Positions 57,859 to 64,000 of a DNA stretch of 64,000 bases are shown one piece after another (positions within the stretch are counted from its first letter, which is position 1; every line of letters starts with the position of its first letter). The position numbers were made by a program, and so were the translations under genes. Source of the DNA: Candidatus Defluviilinea proxima (lineage in GTDB: Bacteria; Chloroflexota; Anaerolineae; Anaerolineales; Villigracilaceae). The stretch covers positions 2,991,501-3,055,500 of the forward strand of contig JADKIW010000001.1 of NCBI GenBank assembly GCA_016721115.1, read 5' to 3'. Under the pieces are notes generated by a model that did not search any database, was not told where the DNA came from, and was given only the letters and a program-made list of their open reading frames with translations.

Positions 57859-57996
57859 TCAGCTGGGGATGACAACGTGTCTCTTTTCAGAGGTATCGTG
57901 TTTTTCGTGTTTCAGTTTTCTTTTCTCCTTCAGCGTAAGTTTAGATTTCTTCTTTTGTTCCTTGTTGCCTTTGTCTTTTTTACCAGATTGGCCCAT
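57859..57996 (-). CDS. Small Lys-rich protein, 45 residues
   Basis: A short gene with a strong ribosome site (AAGGAG, seven bases before ATG) and a good terminator right after its TGA. The protein begins MGQSGKKDKGNKEQKKKSKL, continues TLKEKRKLKHEKHD and is highly basic and charged; similar tiny KDKG...KEKRKLK proteins occur in other bacteria, but I cannot name a function. Nucleic-acid or ribosome association would fit the charge. Confidence 0.7.
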   Translation of the reverse strand: MGQSGKKDKGNKEQKKKSKLTLKEKRKLKHEKHDTSEKRHVVIPS

Positions 57997-58087
57997 GTCA
58001 GTTTCTCCTTTCTTTCATAAAAGCGGATATACGACTGATAACACAATTGTACATCTGGTTTACAGCAACGTGTAAGGCAGATTCCTC

Positions 58088-58309
58088 TCACGTTGCAACA
58101 GACTTCAGATACAGGTCTTCTACTTTCTTCCTGGCCCAGGGTGTCTTACGCAAAAAAGCCAAGCTGGATTTGAGGCTGGGATTGTTCGTAAAGCACTTGA
58201 TGGGAATACGGTCTCCCAGTTCAGCCCAGCCATATTGCTCAACGAGTGTTTTGACGATTGTTTCAAGTGTGATGCCGTGCAAGGGGTCATTGGATTGGAA
58301 AGTTGTCAT
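58088..58309 (-). CDS. VF530 (DUF2132) family DNA-binding-like protein
   Basis: A 73-residue protein with the VF530 signature DPLHGITLETIVKTLVEQYGWAELGDRI, then IKCFTNNPSLKSSLAFLRKTPWARKKVEDLY. The family folds into a compact helical unit and is thought to bind DNA. It overlaps the upstream hypothetical gene by four bases (ATGA), so the two are co-translated. Confidence 0.9.
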   Translation of the reverse strand: MTTFQSNDPLHGITLETIVKTLVEQYGWAELGDRIPIKCFTNNPSLKSSLAFLRKTPWARKKVEDLYLKSVAT

Positions 58310-59235
58310 TGCGGCTCGCGTTCAAATATCCTGTTGAATGTTTTTTCGATGATGTGTGCCGTTTCTTGAAGGTTCTCGGGCTCGGTCAGCACCGTGGACG
58401 TGAAACCGTATTTGTAGCCGAGAATCCTATTCAAGGTGTTGACTTCTTTTGGCAGCCAGTTGGGATGGTAGTTGAAGATGTGTTTTCCCCAGCGAAGCAT
58501 CTTCTCCAATTGTGCCTTCATTTCGGCATACAAAGATTCAGGGATTGAATCAAACCAACGCGAGTCGATCACATATAAAGATGGATGGGTTGATTGATTG
58601 AGTTCCGTCATTTCAAGGATGCTGTAATAACTTGATTCAAATTCGGATACAAACCCGCTCGTGCTTAACAGGGCGTCTGATTCAGCGAAATCGGCCTGAT
58701 CCTCCACTGACGCCATAAACTGTACGCGGACGTAATAGCTTTCCACAAATTTCTGCGAGTACAGGCTGATCTCATCCTTGTGGATGAGAAGCGGATCTGG
58801 CCTTCCGTCCTTACGAGGGAAGGATAATTCAATATCTTCCACGTTTTCAAGCTGACCATCGCTTGGGTAACACGTCTTCACACGGCCAAAGATCACCGGC
58901 GGGCGACCATCCCGTTTACGTTTGAGAGGGATTTTGCAAAAATAGTTTTTACCGATCCAGTTTTGGTGCGCAGGAACGAGCTGATTCTCGAACAATCCAA
59001 TGGCATCTTCTACCTCGCCAAGTGTAATGTTAGAGAGGGCGCGATATGCCTGCTCGCTTTTCTTGTTCTGTGGTGGTTGGTTTTGACCGCCCTGGTTTGA
59101 ATCACCTTGTTCTACAGCCCGTTTTTGCCCAACCCAATGATATTCCTGTTGTGGTCCATCGCTCTGGGCGCGAAGCACATTGCGGAACACAAATGGAAAG
59201 GTAAAAGGCGGACGTAGGGCAATTTCAAGAGTCAT
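58306..59235 (-). CDS. Hypothetical protein, 309 residues
   Basis: No family recognised. A soluble protein with a Gln/Asn-rich low-complexity patch near residues 45-60 (EQGDSNQGGQNQPPQNKK), two basic loops (IPLKRKRDGRPP and SFPRKDGRPDP), a central beta-rich stretch YYVRVQFMASVEDQADFAES, and a helical C-terminus (about 215-305). There is no signal peptide or membrane span. It is co-translated with a VF530 protein and has only a weak ribosome site of its own. Confidence 0.6.
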   Translation of the reverse strand: MTLEIALRPPFTFPFVFRNVLRAQSDGPQQEYHWVGQKRAVEQGDSNQGGQNQPPQNKKSEQAYRALSNITLGEVEDAIGLFENQLVPAHQNWIGKNYFCKIPLKRKRDGRPPVIFGRVKTCYPSDGQLENVEDIELSFPRKDGRPDPLLIHKDEISLYSQKFVESYYVRVQFMASVEDQADFAESDALLSTSGFVSEFESSYYSILEMTELNQSTHPSLYVIDSRWFDSIPESLYAEMKAQLEKMLRWGKHIFNYHPNWLPKEVNTLNRILGYKYGFTSTVLTEPENLQETAHIIEKTFNRIFEREPQ

Positions 59236-59282
59236 GCTTGGCCCAAGAATACATCCGATTCAGATTTCGGGCAAGTATCGAT

Positions 59283-60107
59283 TTATTTGACTGCGTATAG
59301 TAATTTTCTAATTTCTTCTTTCGATAAAACCGCTTCCAGCACGCCGCCGCCGATTGCCAATGCTTTATCTGAGACAAGATCACAGACGCTTGCATCGCCG
59401 CGTGGGTCAATATCCCCGACTTTCAAACCTTTGGGCACATATAGACCATTATGTATCAGGCCACGCAAAACGCCATCGAACGGACTAACGATTTTCGATT
59501 TGCGATCTTCGATTTCAGATTGAATCTCTGCAATCACTTGACCATCTTTTACATGGTCTCCGATATTTGCATGGGAAACTACAACTCCATCGCTCGGCGC
59601 ACGCAATACACGGCGTGGATCGCCTTCAGGCAGACCGCTGTCAGGCTGGGTTGAGCCTTGCCAATACACTCGTCCCAGCGTGTGACTGCGGCGGGTTTCG
59701 ATCACAGCGTGACAATTCTCTCCTGCGCAGAATCCAGGCCCAAGTCCGATATGAAGCGAGACATCTTTTGGAAGAGGAGGGGGAACTTGTTTGATGAGTC
59801 GCGCATCCACGACTGCGTAAAACGTGTTGCGTAATAGGATGTCTATATTTGGATCAACGAGAACCGGAATCTCATCAGCTTCATCCCACGCCGATAACTG
59901 ATTCGCTTCGATCAGCCTTGCCTTCACGCCCTCGACTGTGTGATGGCCCGTATACACTGCCTCTGCGAATGAGACAGTGCGACGTACCGCCAACGGCCGT
60001 GCGAGTTCAGTGATGAGTACTTTGATGCCTGCACGATATAAACGAAGGGCAACACCTGTAGCAAGATCGCCACCGCCACGGATCAGCACAAAATTATTTT
60101 TGGACAT
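59283..60107 (-). CDS. yqeB: YqeB/EF2563-type protein of selenium-dependent molybdenum hydroxylase systems
   Basis: A 274-residue protein of the EF2563/YqeB family, genomically associated with selenium-dependent molybdenum hydroxylases. Visible are LIRGGGDLATGVALRLYRAGI at the N-terminus, VLITELARPLAVRRTVSFAEAVY, and GLGPGFCAGENCHAVIETRRSHTLGRVYW. The start at 60107 is a normal family start and overlaps the DUF1361 gene by 14 bases. An insertion of about ten residues (EIEDRKSK) is encoded by a simple repeat at about 59484-59525. A xanthine-dehydrogenase-type subunit lies five genes upstream on the same strand. Confidence 0.85.
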   Translation of the reverse strand: MSKNNFVLIRGGGDLATGVALRLYRAGIKVLITELARPLAVRRTVSFAEAVYTGHHTVEGVKARLIEANQLSAWDEADEIPVLVDPNIDILLRNTFYAVVDARLIKQVPPPLPKDVSLHIGLGPGFCAGENCHAVIETRRSHTLGRVYWQGSTQPDSGLPEGDPRRVLRAPSDGVVVSHANIGDHVKDGQVIAEIQSEIEDRKSKIVSPFDGVLRGLIHNGLYVPKGLKVGDIDPRGDASVCDLVSDKALAIGGGVLEAVLSKEEIRKLLYAVK

Positions 60108-60849
60108 TCGCTTTTTGAGTGGCTTCCAATTGTTCGGGCGTGGCTTTTGCAATGACAGCTTGTTCCTGTAACAAGTGACTGAACGAGTACAGCAAAAGAT
60201 AAACAAATAGGAAGAAGAACGTGTAAAGGAATGTGAAAGCGGCCAATCTGCGGCTTGGGTCAATAACCAAGCCAAGGATGTTCATGGCGGTTTCAGCGGG
60301 GTTTTGTAGAATATCCCACGAGTTGAGACGCACGAAGCGGCCAATATAAATACCAAAACTGCTCAAGGCCGATATGATGAAAACGAAAGCCCAACCTGTG
60401 ATGCGACCGAATGTCCGCGCGACAATATCTTGCATAAGATAAAGCGATATAACGCCCAACATCATGGCTGTCCATGAGCACCATACAACGATGATGACAT
60501 CGTACCAAAGAGGGGCGTCAGTAGCGCGACGTGCAAGGTCCTGCAAGTCAGTGAGCATGTAGGGCGCGTTCGGGAAGAAGATCAGCCAGAGGAAAGCGAC
60601 GAATGGAATGACGAGATACAGCCAAATGCGTCGCCATGAAACAGCATGTGCTATGTAGGCGAGGATAAAAGGTATCCACGCAAGAAAGAGATTCCAGATC
60701 AGGTCGATGCGCCTGCCTGTATCGCTGTACACCACGCGTGCGGCGACCAGCGCAATACACACAGCGCAAGCTGTGTTCAGCAGAGTAAATACTGCGATGT
60801 TATACCGATGTCGGACGAAGAAGTTGCGAAGTTTGTTGAAGGTAGGCAT
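60094..60849 (-). CDS. DUF1361 membrane protein, copy 1
   Basis: Integral membrane protein of 251 residues with about seven spans. The DUF1361 core is present: NLFLAWIPFILAYIAH, LIFFPNAPYMLTDLQDL, PLWYDVIIV, and GIYIGRFVRLNSWDIL. Function unknown for the family. It is paralogous to the protein at 61344, with a DinB protein between them; the gene order suggests a duplication. Confidence 0.88.
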   Translation of the reverse strand: MPTFNKLRNFFVRHRYNIAVFTLLNTACAVCIALVAARVVYSDTGRRIDLIWNLFLAWIPFILAYIAHAVSWRRIWLYLVIPFVAFLWLIFFPNAPYMLTDLQDLARRATDAPLWYDVIIVVWCSWTAMMLGVISLYLMQDIVARTFGRITGWAFVFIISALSSFGIYIGRFVRLNSWDILQNPAETAMNILGLVIDPSRRLAAFTFLYTFFFLFVYLLLYSFSHLLQEQAVIAKATPEQLEATQKANVQK

Positions 60850-60855
60850 GGTAGA

Positions 60856-61347
60856 TTACATAGCATCCAGGAAATAGACGAGGTCAATATCGCCGGGAGA
60901 ACAGCCAAAGTCTGTGAGGAGTGCAGCGGCTTCTGTTTTATGCTGTGTGCCGTGATTGATAACATGGGCCATCACTTGCCATAACACTTTTTCAAATGAT
61001 GTGCCTTTAAAATTCTTGTAAACGAAGCGACTATTGAGCATCTCGTCTGTGACATTGTCTACAAACGCCATAAGCAATTTTTCTTCCTCTACCCAGCGGG
61101 CACCGAGTGACTCGACGTTTGGAAAGTCTTCGGGTTTCAAATGGGCACTCAAGGAAGTTCCCTCCCAACGGTGTCGCCAGACCCACTCTGCAGATAAAGC
61201 GTGGATCAGTGTACTGCGCAAGCCTCCATGCGGAAACGAAGCGGGCGCGATGAATTGTTCATGCGTTACCTTCGAGGCGGCATCCAGGATTTTAGCAGTG
61301 GTCCACTGATTGTATTTATATAAAAGTGTAATGTCTTGTTTGTTCAT
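60856..61347 (-). CDS. DinB-family putative metal-dependent protein
   Basis: A four-helix DinB-like protein of 163 residues. Metal-ligand His residues typical of the family are visible in LIHALSAEWVWRHRW and in VMAHVINHGTQHKTEAAALL. Some relatives are thiol-dependent (bacillithiol or mycothiol) S-transferases; others are uncharacterised. GGAG precedes the start, and it overlaps the second DUF1361 gene by four bases. Confidence 0.9.
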   Translation of the reverse strand: MNKQDITLLYKYNQWTTAKILDAASKVTHEQFIAPASFPHGGLRSTLIHALSAEWVWRHRWEGTSLSAHLKPEDFPNVESLGARWVEEEKLLMAFVDNVTDEMLNSRFVYKNFKGTSFEKVLWQVMAHVINHGTQHKTEAAALLTDFGCSPGDIDLVYFLDAM

Positions 61348-62057
61348 AGCTTCTCCAGCGGGTCATTCTTCTGTCTTTCCAACAACAGATGCCCAAAAGT
61401 ATACAACGTAATGTACAGGAATAAAAAGAATGCCCCAAATAGACTGGTGAACCCTATCGACTGTAAGCTTGGATCCTGTGCGCTTTGTAGCGTGAATTCT
61501 GCCATACCGGTCAAGTTCCTGAAAATATCCCAGGAATTCCAGCGCAAAAAGCGGCCAACGTAGACGCCAATACTCGTCAGCCCGGCGACAACAGCCACGA
61601 AGCTCCAGCCGAACCAGCGCCCGAATTCACGGCGGATGATCTCTTGCATCAGGAATAATGAAACCATGCCCAGCAAGAGCCCTGTGAACGAGAACCAGAT
61701 CAGTAACATCACGTCGTACCAAACTGGTACATCACGCCACGCGCCTGCGAGATGTTGAAAGTCCGTTAGGATATAAGGTGCATTGGGAAAGAAGATCAGC
61801 CAGAAGAATGCAGCTATTGGAACGAATAGTGTGACCTGCTTTTTGCTCAGGGTCATAGTGTAGGTGAAGTAGGCGATGATAAAGGGAATCCATGCCAGGA
61901 ATAAATTCCATACCAAGAATCCATAATTAACGCTTTGACTGAACTCCGAGCGCACACGCCAGACAGCAACCGAAAAAACAGATGCGCCCGCCAGCAGTGT
62001 GAACATCGTCAGGCGATATTTGTTGTGTGAAAAATAATCAACTAGTTTACGGTACAT
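61344..62057 (-). CDS. DUF1361 membrane protein, copy 2
   Basis: Integral membrane protein of 237 residues, about seven spans, with NLFLAWIPFIIAYFTY, LIFFPNAPYILTDFQHL, PVWYDVMLL and GVYVGRFLRWNSWDIF. Clearly a paralog of copy 1 at 60094. GAGGAAAT precedes the start, which overlaps the stop of the hydrolase gene (TAATG). Confidence 0.88.
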   Translation of the reverse strand: MYRKLVDYFSHNKYRLTMFTLLAGASVFSVAVWRVRSEFSQSVNYGFLVWNLFLAWIPFIIAYFTYTMTLSKKQVTLFVPIAAFFWLIFFPNAPYILTDFQHLAGAWRDVPVWYDVMLLIWFSFTGLLLGMVSLFLMQEIIRREFGRWFGWSFVAVVAGLTSIGVYVGRFLRWNSWDIFRNLTGMAEFTLQSAQDPSLQSIGFTSLFGAFFLFLYITLYTFGHLLLERQKNDPLEKL

Positions 62058-62935
62058 TATTTCCTCAAGAACTTCAACAGAATAGGATTGAACGTCTCGG
62101 GCTTTTCGTAATGGGGAATATGCCCGGCGCCCTCGATTGCATAAAACTCCGCGTTGGGTATCGCGGCGCGCAAGTCATCGCTGTATTCAAATGGCACAGT
62201 AGCATCGTTGCGCCCCCAAAACAACGCAACGGGCTTGTCCATTGTTCCAATCAATTTATAGGTCTCGATGAAAGAACCGAGCATATTGTTCCGCACCGTC
62301 GAAAGGATGGCACGTTGAAACCCTTTGAACTGGATCTGGGATTTGTACTGCTCTGTGAATCGCTCGACCAAATTGGGATCAAAGAAATCTTTTGCCGCAC
62401 TTTTGACGAAAGCCCCGCTTCCTGCGACGCTGAGAACTGCTTCAGCCACGAATGGCAGTTTTACCATCCTCAACATCAGTGAAGGGGCAACGGCTCTTGC
62501 ACCCGTTGGGTCGATCAATGTCAATGATTTGACTCGTTCAGGGTAGCGCGTGGTAAAGGTAGCAGTGATGGGTCCGCCCATAGAAAGACCGACCAGATTG
62601 ATGGGCGAAGTGAAGCGGAGCGCGTCCAACAGATCAGTGAGTTGCTCCACGAAGAGGTCGATGTTGTAGCGTGTGTCAGGCCGGTCGGAGAATCCGCGCC
62701 CATATAAGTCATACCGCAGAACACGAAACCCCGAATCTGACAAAAACTGAAAGAGACTATCAAAAACAAAATAAGGGACAGAAAAACCGTGAACGAGGAC
62801 GACGGTTTCTTGTTCATCAGCGTTGGCTGTCTCGTAATGGGTGACGCCTTTGGAAAGTTGAATGAATGAACCACTCGCATCTTTGCGAGTTTCATCATTC
62901 AATTCTTTTGTTTCATCTCGAATTGGAAGTGGCAT
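62057..62935 (-). CDS. Alpha/beta hydrolase
   Basis: Cytoplasmic alpha/beta hydrolase of 292 residues. The oxyanion region is VLVHGFSVPYFVFD, then YDLYGRGFSDRPD, nucleophile elbow GLSMGGP, acid ALFWGRNDATVPF and catalytic His in IEGAGHIPHYEKPE. It is like C-C hydrolases and haloperoxidase relatives; substrate unknown. First gene of a tightly packed operon (hydrolase, DUF1361, DinB, DUF1361, YqeB). Confidence 0.88.
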   Translation of the reverse strand: MPLPIRDETKELNDETRKDASGSFIQLSKGVTHYETANADEQETVVLVHGFSVPYFVFDSLFQFLSDSGFRVLRYDLYGRGFSDRPDTRYNIDLFVEQLTDLLDALRFTSPINLVGLSMGGPITATFTTRYPERVKSLTLIDPTGARAVAPSLMLRMVKLPFVAEAVLSVAGSGAFVKSAAKDFFDPNLVERFTEQYKSQIQFKGFQRAILSTVRNNMLGSFIETYKLIGTMDKPVALFWGRNDATVPFEYSDDLRAAIPNAEFYAIEGAGHIPHYEKPETFNPILLKFLRK

Positions 62936-62943
62936 GTTGATTT

Positions 62944-62971
62944 GTAGGGAATGGCAGTTGCCACTCCCTAC
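62944..62971. repeat. Palindrome GTAGGGAATGGCA...TGCCACTCCCTAC
   Basis: 13-bp arms (62944-62956 and 62959-62971) with one mismatch, in the spacer between the molybdoenzyme and the hydrolase genes. Third of the GTAGGG-type palindromes. Confidence 0.65.
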
Positions 62972-62977
62972 AGGTGA

Positions 62978-64000
62978 TTATATTTTCCCCAACGCGCGTA
63001 AAACGCGTTCGGGTGTAAATGGAAATTCGTTGATCCAGACGCCGGTTGCATCATGGATGGCCGCCGCAATGGCTGGAGCAACCGCAAGATAGGGAAGTTC
63101 TCCAACGCCGCGTGCACCCCACGGACCATTCGGGTCGTTGACTTCGACGATCACAGTTTCAACTTTTTCGGGAATATCCAAAATGGTAGGGATGAGATAC
63201 GTGCTGAGTTGATCGGTGAGCACATACCCGTTTTTAGTTTTGTATTCTTCGAGAATGGCATAGCCCTGCGCTTGCACCACCGCGCCTTCGACTTGTCCCT
63301 GCACGAGGGCAGGATTGATTGCCTGACCCACATCATCTGCGGAAACAAAACGGATAACACGCACATGACCGGTCTCGGTATCCACTTCCACTTCAGCGGC
63401 TTGAGCTACGAAGGCGTACGCGAAGTTGGGTGTAGAGTATCCCGTTTCGGGTTCAAAGTTGGTTGTGCGCGGCGCGAGATATTTGAACTCGCTAATGGCT
63501 GGGCGTTCTTCGGCTTTCCACTTTTTGAGCGCAAGTTCTGCAGCACCTCGAATGGCATTGCCAGACATGAACGTCATGCGTGAAGCGGAGACAGAACCTG
63601 ATGTACCCGTGACGGCTGTATCGGACGCCACCAGCTTTACTTTCTCGAACGGAACACCAACTGCCTCGGCGGCCATTTGCATCATGACAGTATGCGTGCC
63701 CTGGCCCACTTCCGCACTGGCATGATGGAGGATGACTTCGTCGATCTCTGCCTTGCCGCGTATTTCGATCTGTGCCCAACAGTTCTCTTGATAACCAAAC
63801 GAGAAGCCGATGTTTTTGAATCCAGCCGCGAGGCCTTGACCACGCTTTAGGTAACCTTCGGTATTGCTTGGGGCGAGCTTTCCTTCATCCCATCCAAACT
63901 TATCCTTTGCGGCCTCAATACATTGCACAACGCTGACCGGGCTGGGGGAAGGCGTTCCTACACCAAGTGGGTCACCGTCTCTTAACGCATTCTTCAAGCG
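62978..64000 (-). CDS. Xanthine dehydrogenase family molybdopterin-binding subunit (C-terminal part; 5' end outside window)
   Basis: C-terminal 340 residues of a molybdenum hydroxylase large subunit (xanthine/CO/aldehyde dehydrogenase family). Visible are the molybdopterin contact VGQGTHTVMMQMAAEAVGVP, TGTSGSVSASRMTFMSGNAI, DDVGQAINPALVQGQVEGAVVQ, and the active-site Glu in WGARGVGELPYLAVAPAIAAAI. The reading frame is open through base 64000, so the start lies beyond the window. The YqeB gene downstream hints at a selenium-dependent hydroxylase, but I see no direct evidence for selenium. Confidence 0.9.
   Translation of the reverse strand, partial: RLKNALRDGDPLGVGTPSPSPVSVVQCIEAAKDKFGWDEGKLAPSNTEGYLKRGQGLAAGFKNIGFSFGYQENCWAQIEIRGKAEIDEVILHHASAEVGQGTHTVMMQMAAEAVGVPFEKVKLVASDTAVTGTSGSVSASRMTFMSGNAIRGAAELALKKWKAEERPAISEFKYLAPRTTNFEPETGYSTPNFAYAFVAQAAEVEVDTETGHVRVIRFVSADDVGQAINPALVQGQVEGAVVQAQGYAILEEYKTKNGYVLTDQLSTYLIPTILDIPEKVETVIVEVNDPNGPWGARGVGELPYLAVAPAIAAAIHDATGVWINEFPFTPERVLRALGKI

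Overview
The window looks like a chromosomal segment of an anaerobic or facultatively fermentative member of the Chloroflexota, probably class Anaerolineae. This is inferred from gene content: two tungsten/molybdenum aldehyde ferredoxin oxidoreductases, a fused-subunit 2-oxoacid:ferredoxin oxidoreductase, many small palindromic repeats, lipoproteins with Thr/Pro-rich spacers, and a giant RHS protein. No rRNA or marker gene is present to fix the taxon. Both ends are cut inside genes.

Layout. 1-11.6 kb is an amine and amino-acid cluster on the + strand: a putrescine-type aminotransferase (partial), a PotABCD polyamine importer, a saccharopine-dehydrogenase-like enzyme, a first aldehyde ferredoxin oxidoreductase and two more class III aminotransferases. 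An inverted AAA ATPase and a second aldehyde oxidoreductase follow (11.7-14.6 kb). Together they suggest uptake and transamination of polyamines or amino acids to aldehydes, with oxidation to acids coupled to ferredoxin instead of NAD. A lone membrane-protein gene at 14.6-15.8 kb has the boundaries of an integron cassette. tRNA-Thr and a GT4 glycosyltransferase come next. 17.3-23.7 kb is mostly on the - strand: lipoproteins, a lipid-linked glycosylation group (GT87-like and a GT2-methyltransferase fusion), a NYN-LOTUS protein, glutaredoxin and tRNA-Arg.

23.9-31.6 kb is a sulfur-assimilation and siroheme/heme operon: sulfite reductase, an unknown protein, SUMT, APS reductase, precorrin-2 dehydrogenase, HemA and HemC. 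It is preceded by a near-consensus promoter and a 250-nt leader. The leader encodes a peptide in which 12 of the first 21 codons are Cys or Met. It also contains a set of mutually exclusive hairpins ending in an intrinsic terminator. This is a candidate ribosome-stalling attenuator that senses sulfur amino acids, and I regard it as the most interesting element in the window.

31.7-36.8 kb holds MoxR, DUF58, two metallo-beta-lactamase-fold proteins, an acetyltransferase and a small hydrolase. 37.1-46.3 kb is an RHS polymorphic-toxin-like island: a 2,451-residue secreted protein with a complete seven-repeat RCC1 propeller inserted in its YD repeats, an orphan second tip carrying a 242-bp copy of the RHS core and interrupted by an 11-G tract, and a small membrane protein after each tip. 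46.6-52.5 kb is amino-acid and pyruvate metabolism: ArgF, a frameshifted ornithine aminotransferase, alanine dehydrogenase, a CoA-transferase that appears to have lost about 67 residues, and pyruvate kinase. 52.5-64 kb, on the - strand, has an EamA transporter, ArfB, KorAB with a histone-H1-like tail on KorA behind a GntR regulator and its operator, small proteins, and an operon of YqeB, DUF1361 and DinB proteins next to a partial xanthine-dehydrogenase-type molybdoenzyme.
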